A stretch of DNA of 64,000 nucleotides from LH-M37 sp965602855 (GTDB taxonomy: Bacteria; Pseudomonadota; Gammaproteobacteria; SZUA-229). Location of the stretch: positions 20,508 to 84,507 of the forward strand of contig CBFCZV010000005.1 of NCBI GenBank assembly GCA_965602855.1, given 5' to 3'. The position numbers were made by a program, and so were the translations under genes. Position 1 is the first letter of the stretch; each line of letters starts with the position of its first letter. The notes under the pieces are model-generated. The model worked only from the letters and a program-made list of their open reading frames with translations, was not told where the DNA came from and searched no databases. Shown piece after piece: positions 52,146 to 60,101 of this stretch.

Positions 52146-53051
52146 ATGAAAATTGCCATTTTATCACGCAACAAAAAACTCTACTCTACCCGACGCCTTA
52201 TTGAAGCCTGTGAACAACGAGGTCATGAGCCCATGGTACTCGATGTCCTGCGTTCTTATATGGAAGTTGTACCCAGTAAACCCGAAGTACATTTTAAAGG
52301 TAATGCGCTTCATGCATTCGACGCAGTTATTCCCAGGATTGGTGCCTCGGTTACCTTCTATGGCACTGCAGTACTGAGGCAGTTTGAAATGATGGGAGCC
52401 TTCCCTCTAAACGAATCGGTTGCCATTGCTCGCTCACGGGACAAACTTCGTTCATTGCAATTGCTTTCTCGTAAAGGCATTGGTTTGCCTAATACGGGTT
52501 TTGCTCATGACCCAGATGATATTCAAGATCTAATAAAGATGGTGGGTGGTGCACCATTGGTAATTAAATTACTAGAGGGCACTCAAGGCATTGGTGTAGT
52601 CTTGGCAGAAACAAAAAAAGCGGCTGAAAGTGTTATCGAAGCTTTTATGGGTTTGAAAGCAAACATCATGGTGCAGGAATATATAAAAGAAGCAGGTGGA
52701 GCAGACATACGTTGTTTAGTGGTAGGCGGCAAAGTCGTCGCCGCAATGAAACGGCAAGCACTGCCCGGAGAATTTCGATCAAATTTACATCGAGGTGGCA
52801 GCGCCTCATTAATTAAGATTACACCGGCTGAACGTAGCACAGCCGTTAAGGCTGCAAAAATAATGGGGCTCAACGTAGCTGGAGTAGATATTCTTCGTTC
52901 AGAACGAGGCCCGCTGGTAATGGAAGTAAACTCTTCACCAGGTCTTGAAGGTATAGAGATTGCCACCGGTAAAGATATTGCTGGCATGATCATTGAGTTT
53001 ATCGAAAAAACCGCCAAACCTCATAAAACAAAAACCAGAGGCAAGGGTTAA
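52146..53051 (+). CDS. rimK: RimK-type ATP-grasp glutamate ligase
   Basis: A 301-residue ATP-grasp ligase. In E. coli RimK adds glutamates to the C terminus of ribosomal protein S6 and makes poly-alpha-glutamate. 'MKIAILSRNKKLYSTRRLIEA' is the conserved start. ATP-grasp motifs include 'PLVIKLLEGTQGIGVVLAE', 'VQEYIKEAGGADIRCLVVGG' and the Mg-binding 'LVMEVNSSPGLEGIE'. It sits between the protease and AspA/AstE-like genes. A link to S6 in this organism is untested. Confidence 0.92.
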   Translation: MKIAILSRNKKLYSTRRLIEACEQRGHEPMVLDVLRSYMEVVPSKPEVHFKGNALHAFDAVIPRIGASVTFYGTAVLRQFEMMGAFPLNESVAIARSRDKLRSLQLLSRKGIGLPNTGFAHDPDDIQDLIKMVGGAPLVIKLLEGTQGIGVVLAETKKAAESVIEAFMGLKANIMVQEYIKEAGGADIRCLVVGGKVVAAMKRQALPGEFRSNLHRGGSASLIKITPAERSTAVKAAKIMGLNVAGVDILRSERGPLVMEVNSSPGLEGIEIATGKDIAGMIIEFIEKTAKPHKTKTRGKG

Positions 53052-53056
53052 GTTCA

Positions 53057-54109
53057 ATGAGTCGTAAGCCTTTATCAATAGATGGTGATACATTTACACC
53101 CGGAACAAGAACGACCATAGAGCTACCCGTGGGTCGTCTGTATACGCATACACCCATGACGATGCCGGTGCATGTAATAAAAGGAAAAAAAACAGGCCCT
53201 CGCCTGTTTATTAGTGCGGCTATTCATGGTGATGAAATTAATGGTGTTGAAATTATTCGTCGACTATTAAAGCTTCCTGCTTTAAAACGTCTAAGGGGAA
53301 CTATTATCGCCGTTCCCATTGTCAATGTTCACGGCTTGATTAATCATTCACGTTATCTACCCGATAGACGCGACCTAAACCGATCATTTCCAGGCACTGA
53401 AACAGGGTCTTTAGCTGCAAGGCTGGCATATCTATTCATGAATGAAATAGTGAGTCAAAGCACGCATGGCATTGACCTGCACACTGGCGCGATTCATCGT
53501 GACAACCTGCCTCAAATCCGAGCCAATCTTGACGATGAAGAAACTAATAAATTAGCCATTGCATTTGATGTTCCTGTGATAATTTCATCAAACTTACGTG
53601 ATGGTTCATTAAGGGAAGCAGCAGCAGAATATGGTATACCTATGCTGTTATACGAAGCAGGTGAAGCCCTTCGTTTTGATGAGGTATCTATCCGCGCAGG
53701 TGTTAAAGGTATCATCAATGTCATGCGCACACTGGAAATGTTACCACCGTCACGCAGTAAATCAAAAAAGCAAACCGAGCCAGTCGTTGCTCGTTCCAGT
53801 TCATGGGTTCGCGCATCGGATAGCGGGATTCTACGCACGATGGTGCCTTTAGGAAGTCGTGTAAAAAAGAACACATTGCTCGGTGTAGTGACTGATCCTT
53901 TTGGTGAAACAGAATCCAGTGTCATTTCAACGTTCAGTGGCATTGTAATAGGTAGAACCAACCTTCCTCTGGTTAATGAAGGAGATGCGTTGTATCACAT
54001 AGCTCGATTTGAAGACATTCAAGAAATTGAGGCCAAGGTGGATGAATTCCAGGAAGAGCATTCACCTGAATCCATGAAGTCTCCGAATTCGGAAAGCCCA
54101 ATTATTTAG
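53057..54109 (+). CDS. Succinylglutamate desuccinylase/aspartoacylase-family protein
   Basis: A 350-residue zinc carboxypeptidase-like protein (AstE/AspA family). Metal ligands are in 'FISAAIHGDEINGVEI' (HxxE-like H..E) and 'HGIDLHTGAIHRDN' (H). 'VPIVNVHGLINHSRYLPDRRDLNRSFPG' is a typical N-domain block. A beta-rich C-terminal domain of the family follows. It starts 5 bp after rimK and completes a protease-rimK-AspA/AstE operon, suggesting hydrolysis of an acyl- or glutamyl-amide product. True substrate unknown. Confidence 0.85.
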   Translation: MSRKPLSIDGDTFTPGTRTTIELPVGRLYTHTPMTMPVHVIKGKKTGPRLFISAAIHGDEINGVEIIRRLLKLPALKRLRGTIIAVPIVNVHGLINHSRYLPDRRDLNRSFPGTETGSLAARLAYLFMNEIVSQSTHGIDLHTGAIHRDNLPQIRANLDDEETNKLAIAFDVPVIISSNLRDGSLREAAAEYGIPMLLYEAGEALRFDEVSIRAGVKGIINVMRTLEMLPPSRSKSKKQTEPVVARSSSWVRASDSGILRTMVPLGSRVKKNTLLGVVTDPFGETESSVISTFSGIVIGRTNLPLVNEGDALYHIARFEDIQEIEAKVDEFQEEHSPESMKSPNSESPII

Positions 54110-54110
54110 C

Positions 54111-54159
54111 AGCATCAGGTATCAGAGTCAGGTTTCTTTGACTCTGATACCTGGTCATT
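54111..54159. repeat. Hairpin repeat family A, copy 2 (perfect stem)
   Basis: CAGGTATCAGAGTCA (54116-54130) pairs perfectly with TGACTCTGATACCTG (54139-54153) around GGTTTCTT. It begins one base after the stop of the aspartoacylase gene. Flanking bases AGCATCAGG and GGTCATT are shared with the copy at 58326, defining a repeat of about 49 bases. It may terminate transcription, although no T-tract follows. Confidence 0.8.
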
Positions 54160-54274
54160 AATCCCCCCAAATAACTGCCCAAAAAACCCATTTTTTTGAT
54201 GGGAATTTTTGTTGCGAAAAATAATATTATTAATAGCTCTTTTGCAGTCAAACCATTAAATAAGGGGAAGTATT

Positions 54275-54709
54275 ATGATCATCTTTAAAAAAATTTCTGC
54301 TGTAGTTCTGGTGGCTGGAATTTCATTATTCACGGCTCAATCAGCCAACGCCTGGTGGGGGCCTAATAATGGCTGGGGTAACAACGGCTGGGGAAATAAT
54401 AACTGGGGCAATGATGGTCGCGGTTGGGGACGTGGCTGGGGTGATGGGTCAGGTGACATGGATGGTAGTTTTAGTTTTGGTATGAGTGGCGGGGGTTATG
54501 GCAGAGGCCAGGGCCAGGGTTATGGCAGGGGGTATGGAGACTACTATGGTAATAATTACTATGGCAATAATTACGGTTATGGTAATCCTTATAGATATGG
54601 CGCGCCTTACGGTGGTTATGGCGCACCTTACGGATATGCGCCGAACCGGCAGGGACCATATGCACCGCCTGCACCTGCACCAGCACCGCCTGCTACAGAT
54701 GCTGAATAA
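54275..54709 (+). CDS. Sulfur-globule-type secreted protein
   Basis: A 144-residue protein with a Sec signal peptide ending 'SANAWWGPNNGW'. The rest is low-complexity: Gly/Asn/Trp repeats ('GWGNNGWGNNNWGND'), a central 'GSFSFGMSGGGYGRGQGQG' block and Tyr/Pro/Gly repeats ('YGGYGAPYGYAPNRQGPY'). This composition and order match sulfur-globule envelope proteins (Sgp/CV family) that coat periplasmic sulfur inclusions. The fccAB pair 9 kb away fits that role. Other Gly-rich envelope proteins remain possible. A GGGGAAG site precedes the start. Confidence 0.75.
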   Translation: MIIFKKISAVVLVAGISLFTAQSANAWWGPNNGWGNNGWGNNNWGNDGRGWGRGWGDGSGDMDGSFSFGMSGGGYGRGQGQGYGRGYGDYYGNNYYGNNYGYGNPYRYGAPYGGYGAPYGYAPNRQGPYAPPAPAPAPPATDAE

Positions 54710-54735
54710 AAGGATTGAGTTTGTAAAAAATAACA

Positions 54736-54780
54736 GCAAGGTAGCCCGGATTCCGTTTCACTTCATCCGGGCTACCTTGC
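54736..54780. repeat. Hairpin repeat family B, copy 1 (perfect stem)
   Basis: GCAAGGTAGCCCGGA (54736-54750) pairs perfectly with TCCGGGCTACCTTGC (54766-54780). The 15-base loop TTCCGTTTCACTTCA carries the family core. Repeats of the form GTAGCCCGGAT...ATCCGGGCTAC are common between genes in gammaproteobacteria. It may act as terminator of the globule-protein gene. Confidence 0.8.
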
Positions 54781-54833
54781 TTGTTATTGGGATACCAGTA
54801 GATAACCTATCCCGAATTTCATGAACATCAAAA

Positions 54834-56090
54834 TTATTCCCACGGATATTCAAAAATAATGATTAGCTCAGCGCCTTCTTTGCCGGTAGCAATGTCGGCG
54901 CGGTAAACGGCACCGGAAGCGGCGATTAAACGGAAGCCAGCGCCGATACTATGTCGAGTTTCGTCCCATAGTTGTGAGGATGATTCAGAGACAGTGCCAA
55001 TTTCTGCAAAAAAGGCAAGCTGTAATCCGGTACGAACATCCTTCCAGATAAAGTAATCAAATGGCGTGGCTTCCTGCGTTATGTTCCAGCGGTACTCGGC
55101 GCCGATGAATGCGGTGTGTGCACCCTGATAGCGGCTCTGTGGGAATGAACGCAGGCGCAGGTCACCGCCAAGTGCTGAAGAGGTGCCGTTTGTTCTTGCG
55201 TTAATAAAGTTATCAACCAGCTCCTGCTCGGCTGTGAGGCATTGAATATCCGTTGGTGCGCAGTTCATATCTAGTTCTGCACGGATGCTGGCGGGATCGG
55301 TGTTGCCCTGCTTCCTTACATGCGCATCAGATTGAAAATAATTCAATACCAGTGTGTTGAGTTTACCGATGGGTATATAGCCCAGAATCTTGTAATCGAG
55401 TGTATAGAAATCCGGATCGTTGCTGCTAATCGCTTTGTGATCCTGATAATCAAGATCAAACCTGATACCCTTTCGGGGGTCAAGATAGTCATCGGTAAGG
55501 TCAATGGAAACCCTGAAGCTGTCGCTAGATTCAGAGTTTGTATAAGGCTGGCCTAAGGACGTGATGAGTCTACCTTCATTATCAAGGATGGCATCAATCT
55601 GGTATTCAAAGTCACGGTACGAATAATAGAAATTGAGCCGACGATTATAAAACGTGAGGTTAAGTTCAGCGGCGAGTTCATCGGCTACGCTTAAATCAAG
55701 AATCGTAAAATCATCTTCGCTGGTATTGCTGATGCCGCGAATAGAATAATTGCTGATTGCGGCACGGTTGATATTCTGCATATAGAAATCAAAAAATAGA
55801 ATATCAGAGAACAGGGGGATTTCAGAACCATTAATAATACTGCCGTCAGCATCACCGGTGACAAAAAGACCGGTAATATCAGCAGTGGTTTCGGCAATAT
55901 TGGAAACCGTGCCCATTAGAACAAAGCCATCACCAATACCAGGTTTGCTGTAGGGCAGGGGAACGATCAGGTGGGCGGGTTGTGTCGGGTTCTGGTCCTT
56001 GCGGCGTTCGGGTATCCAGTCATAAGAAAGACTGAGACTAGAGTAAGACAACAATATGCTGACTAGTATTAGTTTATACAATATGCCCAT
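54834..56090 (-). CDS. Omp85/surface-antigen-like outer-membrane barrel protein
   Basis: A 418-residue protein with signal peptide ('LYKLILVSILLSYSSLSLS') and a predicted 16-stranded barrel. Late segments 'YQGAHTAFIGAEYRWNIT', 'LQLAFFAEIGTVSESSSQLW', 'HSIGAGFRLIAASGAVYRADIATG' and the C terminus 'AELIIIFEYPW' resemble BamA/TamA-type D15 barrels. No POTRA domains are evident, so it may be a barrel-only relative of unknown client. A GTG one codon upstream (56093) is also possible. It faces the sulfur-globule gene tail-to-tail. Confidence 0.75.
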   Translation of the reverse strand: MGILYKLILVSILLSYSSLSLSYDWIPERRKDQNPTQPAHLIVPLPYSKPGIGDGFVLMGTVSNIAETTADITGLFVTGDADGSIINGSEIPLFSDILFFDFYMQNINRAAISNYSIRGISNTSEDDFTILDLSVADELAAELNLTFYNRRLNFYYSYRDFEYQIDAILDNEGRLITSLGQPYTNSESSDSFRVSIDLTDDYLDPRKGIRFDLDYQDHKAISSNDPDFYTLDYKILGYIPIGKLNTLVLNYFQSDAHVRKQGNTDPASIRAELDMNCAPTDIQCLTAEQELVDNFINARTNGTSSALGGDLRLRSFPQSRYQGAHTAFIGAEYRWNITQEATPFDYFIWKDVRTGLQLAFFAEIGTVSESSSQLWDETRHSIGAGFRLIAASGAVYRADIATGKEGAELIIIFEYPWE

Positions 56091-56093
56091 CAC

Positions 56094-56497
56094 GTCATTT
56101 CCGGTTCGACATGTATTGCATTAATGATACTACAGATGTGACACCGGGATGTATTCAGGCTCAGTAGAGTTAATGGCTTGATGACGATAAAAATCAAAAC
56201 ATCAGACTTCAGAGTCAGCAAGTAACTCGGATGAAATGAAACGGAATCCGGTGAGTAGTTTTTATGTTGTGTGAGAGGGAGTATGATAATGAAGAGATTG
56301 GGGGCTGGTTTTCTTGGGTTGCGCTGGGCTGCCTTGATAAATATCCACTTCCTTGCCAGAAGTAGTGAATTTCTGTAAAAGAAGTCGTTAATAAAAACAA
56401 GGCGGTAAATCGTCGAGGGATAGAGTGAAATTTGCCTATCTTTGAAAAATTGGTTTTTTATTTAACACACTGTTAGCTCTGTATACCGAGAGGGAAT
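56094..56497. other. Intergenic region before the MBL lipoprotein
   Basis: About 400 bases without a convincing gene. It holds fragments of both hairpin repeat families side by side (56200-56255) and ends with a GTTAGCT box at 56472 that precedes the lipoprotein start by 20 bases. Short open frames here overlap the repeats and are not called. Confidence 0.5.
56200..56255. repeat. Fused half-copy of family A and degenerate copy of family B
   Basis: CATCAGACTTCAGAGTCAG (56200-56218) matches the left half of family A. Seven bases later, 56226-56255 carry the family B core: CGGATGAARTGAAACGGAATCCGG matches the reverse complement of the 54750 copy with one difference. Both repeat families therefore insert into, or recombine at, the same site. 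Confidence 0.7.
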
Positions 56498-57626
56498 GTG
56501 CAGTCAAAAAAGCGACAAGTAATTAACTACATCCTCCTTATTGGATTATTTGTTATACAGATTTCCATGTTTGGATGTGGCACTACAAGTGCGTCTGGTT
56601 TAAATCGACAGCAACGCATTGCAGAAAGCCCACAATGGAATGGGGAATCATTCCAAAACCCGGAACAGGTTCCATCTACTGAATGGGGGAAAAGTCTGAT
56701 GACTTTTTGGAATTATTTCTTCAATAAACCAGAAGAATATACACCTACCCCCCCCGCTGCCTGCAGAACCATTTGATATTTCCCACTGGGATAGACAGCG
56801 AGACCTACAATTCGCCTGGCTAGGGCATACAACCTTCCTAATTAAAATTGATGACAAAGTGATCCTGACAGACCCTATGTTCTCTCAACAGGCAGGCACT
56901 TATGGATGGTTTAGCCCTATACGATATTCTAAAACGCTTGCTTCAATGGACAACCTACCCGTAGTCGATGTGGTATTGATTACTCATAATCATTCCGACC
57001 ATCTGGACGAGGATTCGATCAAGGCACTTATTTCTAAGACCAGGCATTTCATCGTACCCCTAGCCGTGGGGGCATTATTGGAAGAGTGGGGTGTATCTCA
57101 TAAAAAGATAACCGAACTTGACTGGTGGCAGAAAAAATCCATTGATGGCTTAACGATTACCGCCGCTCCGGCCAAACACACTTCCGAGCGAGGAATTTTT
57201 GACAAAAACAATACGCTTTGGGCCTCCTATGGTATTCAAGGAAAGAAACAGAACCTATACCTTAGTGGAGACTCTGGTTGGTTTAAGGGGCTCTACGAGA
57301 TAGGTGAACGACTAGGACCTTTTGATGCGTCCTTCTTTGAGATCGGGGCCTACGGTGAAATAAGAGGCTGGAAGGAGGTCCATTACACTCCTGAGCAGGC
57401 GGTCAAAGCACATCAGGCCGTAAGGGGCAAACTTATGGTACCTGGCGGCTGGGGCACATTTGATCTTGGGATGTTTCCCTGGTACGAACCAGTGGAGCGG
57501 TTTTTGATTGCAGCAAATCAAGCTGGTATCAATTATCTCACTCCAAAAATTGGAGAAGTCGTCCATCCTGGATTGGTGGGTGGCCATGAGGTATGGTGGA
57601 AGCCATATATCAATAAGACGAGGTAA
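56498..57626 (+). pseudogene. MBL-fold lipoprotein hydrolase, split by a frameshift at a C8 tract
   Basis: Two frames together encode one N-acyl-PE-phospholipase-D-like metallo-beta-lactamase protein. Part 1 (GTG 56498 to TGA 56776) has a signal with lipobox 'MFGCGTT' and the N-terminal linker. Part 2 (frame from about 56751) has 'WLGHTTFLIKIDDKVILTDPMF', written here as two blocks 'WLGHTTFLIK' and 'VILTDPMF', then the zinc motif 'HNHSDHLD', 'YLSGDSGWF' and 'HYTPEQAVKAHQAV'. The shift is at C8 (56748-56755): removing one C restores a continuous protein. It could be a pseudogene, a phase-variable gene or a sequencing artefact. Confidence 0.8.
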
Positions 57627-57662
57627 AATAGTACACGTACGTAATTCAACAAATTGCAAAAG

Positions 57663-57704
57663 AGCTAACAAACCTTCTAGTGGATGCTAAAGGCAGCGTT
57701 AGCT
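57663..57704 (+). repeat. Short attC-like hairpin
   Basis: AGCTAAC (57663-57669) and GTTAGCT (57698-57704) form a 7-bp outer stem. Inside, CCTTcTAG pairs with CTAAAGG with one unpaired C, around TGGATG. Core GTTAGCY/RGCTAAC boxes with an extrahelical base are typical of integron attC sites, but the element is only 42 bp and the third purine of GTTRRRY is C. A terminator or other hairpin is the alternative. Confidence 0.35.
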
Positions 57705-57727
57705 GAGCATATGCTGGAGGCTATACA

Positions 57728-58306
57728 ATGAAAAACTGTTGGACTTATAAAAAACTTGCGATAGCAATGTTGCTACTTATGTCCACATCTATGACACATG
57801 CAGATGAGCTGTCTGGCCATATTAGTGGCTTGATAGGTTTGAAATCTATGAATAGCAGCGATTGGCCTAATATCAACACGCATTTCTCTATGGGGTTTCT
57901 CTTCGATATAAAAAAAGAATCGTGGCCAGTCAGTATCACACTGAGTTTGATGGATACTGGTTCGGAGTATAAGCACGATGGTTTGAAAGACCTGTCTCAC
58001 ACCACAGAGTATCATTTCGGAGTAAGTAAAATATTTAAAAGTGACGACTCGAAAATACAACCTTACATCGGCGGCGGTGTTTCATTGATGTACGCTGAAC
58101 TGGAGTACCAGACAAACAGCAATACGATGACAGAAGATGGCAGAGATGTGGGCGTCTGGCTTGGAGCAGGAATGTATTATGAAATTAAGCCTAGATTTGT
58201 ACTCGGATTCGATGCGCGTTATTCACAGGGTGAGGTTGTCCTTTTCAATGCTGAGCGAGATATAGGGGGACTGTCTGCCAGTGCAACTGTTGGCTATCGA
58301 TTCTGA
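57728..58306 (+). CDS. Opacity-type outer-membrane beta-barrel protein
   Basis: A 192-residue protein with signal peptide 'LAIAMLLLMSTSMTHADEL' and alternating hydrophobic strands ending 'SASATVGYRF', a barrel C terminus with terminal Phe. 'IQPYIGGGVSLMYAELEY' is typical of OmpA-like/opacity porin-family barrels of about eight strands. GGAGG precedes the start. It begins 24 bases after the GTTAGCT box at 57698, as a gene cassette would. Function is unknown. Confidence 0.7.
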   Translation: MKNCWTYKKLAIAMLLLMSTSMTHADELSGHISGLIGLKSMNSSDWPNINTHFSMGFLFDIKKESWPVSITLSLMDTGSEYKHDGLKDLSHTTEYHFGVSKIFKSDDSKIQPYIGGGVSLMYAELEYQTNSNTMTEDGRDVGVWLGAGMYYEIKPRFVLGFDARYSQGEVVLFNAERDIGGLSASATVGYRF

Positions 58307-58325
58307 TAAATACCGGTTACGGCGG

Positions 58326-58374
58326 AGCATCAGGCGTCGGAGTCAGATTTCTTTGACTCTGACGCCTGGTCATT
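58326..58374. repeat. Hairpin repeat family A, copy 3
   Basis: CAGGCGTCGGAGTCA (58331-58345) pairs with TGACTCTGACGCCTG (58354-58368) around GATTTCTT, with one G-U. Relative to the copy at 54111, TAT/ATA in the stem became CGT/ACG, so changes on one arm are matched on the other. Flanks AGCATCAGG and GGTCATT are conserved. It lies just past the barrel gene and overlaps the stop of the small lipoprotein. Confidence 0.8.
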
Positions 58375-58564
58375 CATTATCTTTTATCTTTCTTTGGTAA
58401 GAGTCATAGCTTTCTCGCTCAGAGCACTCCAGTCTCACATCGTCTTGACATTCTAACTGCTGAACGTTCTGAAGGGTTTCATATCCCGTTCTTTTTAAAG
58501 ACTCCTCGCTACATGCGGAAATTGAAAAAACTATACTGGTAAGTAGTAACACATGAACATTCAT
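58370..58564 (-). CDS. Small putative lipoprotein
   Basis: A 64-residue frame from ATG 58564, preceded by GGAAGG. The N-terminal hydrophobic stretch 'LLLTSIVFSISACSEE' has a lipobox 'ISAC' with lipidated Cys at about residue 18. The remainder is polar ('CQDDVRLECSERESYDSYQ') with two further Cys. No family is recognised. The stop falls within repeat copy 3. It is convergent with the barrel gene and downstream of rsgA on the same strand. Confidence 0.5.
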   Translation of the reverse strand: MNVHVLLLTSIVFSISACSEESLKRTGYETLQNVQQLECQDDVRLECSERESYDSYQRKIKDNE

Positions 58565-58640
58565 TATTCCTTCCTCATTGTCTTTGATATGCAGACAAAT
58601 GGTGTTGCAAGTGGATCAAATGTTACCGCGCCTTTTTGCA

Positions 58641-59705
58641 TTACCTCTGCTTATTCTTCATAGTTGATTTAATCAGCTTGCCAAAATTTTTATCCTTCTT
58701 TTTTTTATCTAGGTAGGACATTTGATTGAATTCAGACTCTTTCTTCATCTTCAGGTAGTTTTGATAGCGTTGTTCGGAAAGGTCACCGGCCTTTATAGAA
58801 GCCAGGATTGCACAGCCTTTTTCATTTGTATGGGAACAGTTACTAAACTTACAACTTTGAGAAAGCTCCAGTATTTCTGAGAAAGTCTCGTCTAAGCCAT
58901 CATCTACGGACATGCCACCAAGCTCTCTCATTCCTGGTGTGTCTATTATCATTGCCCCACTTTCTAACCGAACTAGTTGACGACTTGTTGTAGTATGCCG
59001 ACCTTTGCTTTGTATTTTACTAACTGACTGAGTTTCAAATTTATCATTACCTATTAAGCTGTTAAGTAAAGTAGTTTTACCAACTCCAGATGATCCTAGC
59101 AGGCAATAGGAAGAACCACTCTTTAAATAGTTAGCAACTGAATCAATATTCTCTCGGCTCAAATTGCTAAACGCCATTACAGTAGTTTGAGGAGCGATAG
59201 ATAGAATGTTTTGTGTAATTTCGTCAACATCTTTATTGGACACGAGGTCGCACTTACTCAGTAGAATAACAGGTTCAATACCACTGTCATTTACCATAAC
59301 TAAATAGCGTTCCAATCTTCGCAAATTAAAATTATCATTCAATGATTGAATAATGAAAGCAACGTCAATATTTGCAGCTATCAATTGGAACTCAACTAAT
59401 TTTCCAGCTGTCTTTCTTTTCAGAAGTGTCTTTCTTGGGAAAACACCATATATAATTGCGTGGCTATCATCATCGTAAAAATCTGCATACACCCAGTCAC
59501 CCGTAGTAGGAAGCTCACTAGCAGACTCACTACAGTAAAGAAGATTTCCTGATAACTCAGCAAATATATCCTCCCCTCCATTAGTCACTATGTAGCTATC
59601 TTTATGCACAGAAACTATCCGAGCGACACCATGAACGGCACTATTTTCATCATCCGCTCGACTCTTAAACCAGTTGTTATAGCCTATGCTTTCTAGATCA
59701 CTCAC
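58641..59705 (-). CDS. rsgA: RsgA-type circularly permuted GTPase
   Basis: A ribosome-assembly GTPase homologue of 354 residues with permuted G motifs: G4 'LLSKCDL' (about 148) precedes G1 'LLGSSGVGKTTLLNSL' (about 200) and G3 'IIDTPGMREL'. An OB-fold occupies the N terminus, and a zinc motif 'CKFSNCSHTNEKGC' the C terminus, which ends in a Lys-rich tail. The start is GTG 59705 without a strong ribosome-binding site. It is markedly AT-rich: one line inside it (59341-59400) is 18/60 GC. Its 5' end abuts a truncated acetyltransferase and a GGCTAAC box, so it looks acquired and may duplicate a core rsgA elsewhere. Confidence 0.88.
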   Translation of the reverse strand: MSDLESIGYNNWFKSRADDENSAVHGVARIVSVHKDSYIVTNGGEDIFAELSGNLLYCSESASELPTTGDWVYADFYDDDSHAIIYGVFPRKTLLKRKTAGKLVEFQLIAANIDVAFIIQSLNDNFNLRRLERYLVMVNDSGIEPVILLSKCDLVSNKDVDEITQNILSIAPQTTVMAFSNLSRENIDSVANYLKSGSSYCLLGSSGVGKTTLLNSLIGNDKFETQSVSKIQSKGRHTTTSRQLVRLESGAMIIDTPGMRELGGMSVDDGLDETFSEILELSQSCKFSNCSHTNEKGCAILASIKAGDLSEQRYQNYLKMKKESEFNQMSYLDKKKKDKNFGKLIKSTMKNKQR

Positions 59706-59997
59706 AATTCAGTTTATCTCTCAATGTTAGCCATCTGCTTTGAATGCCTCGTGAAAAGTTACTTCCCCGTGTGCCATCCGAAATAGTCAGAGGCGAAAAC
59801 GCTATATGTCCAATCAAACGCCCATCTATTTCTGCTACCAGCGATATAGATAGAGCGTTGGCGGCACGTAGCTCTTCTATAATAAACTGCTCAGTATGGC
59901 CGCTAATCTCAAGGGGCTTAAATGCAGCGACCGTCACCTCAGTTATTGCCGTGACATCTACATCAGTTTCGTTTCTTATAATGAAGATTGGATTCAT
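59698..59997 (-). pseudogene. GNAT N-acetyltransferase, C-terminally truncated
   Basis: The first 80 residues are a clear GNAT start ('FIIRNETDVDVTAITEVTVAAF', cited as 'IIRNETDVDVTAITEVTVAA', then 'LVAEIDGRLIGHIAFSPLTISDGT'). The acetyl-CoA loop ('GLGPVSV...' and Q/RxxGxG/A) that should follow is absent. After 'GTRG' the frame runs through unrelated sequence to a stop overlapping the rsgA start by 8 bases. The fragment is bounded by inverted ATGTTAGCCATC boxes. It is very probably non-functional. Confidence 0.8.
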
Positions 59998-60031
59998 GAG
60001 GTTTTTATTTCTTCATTTCGATGGCTAACAT
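59724..60031. repeat. 12-bp inverted boxes bracketing the GNAT fragment
   Basis: ATGTTAGCCATC (59724-59735) and its exact reverse complement GATGGCTAACAT (60020-60031) flank the truncated acetyltransferase. Read on the minus strand this is GTTAGCC, gene, GGCTAAC: the order expected for a cassette that starts after one attC core and ends at the beginning of the next. The distal half of the second site is missing. A further TGTTAGCCATCTG occurs at 60821. Confidence 0.6.
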
Positions 60032-60101
60032 AAAAGGTCTGACCCTTTTTTTAAGCATTGTTTTTACTGTATAAACTTTTTCAAAATTATATCATTTTCT
60101 C

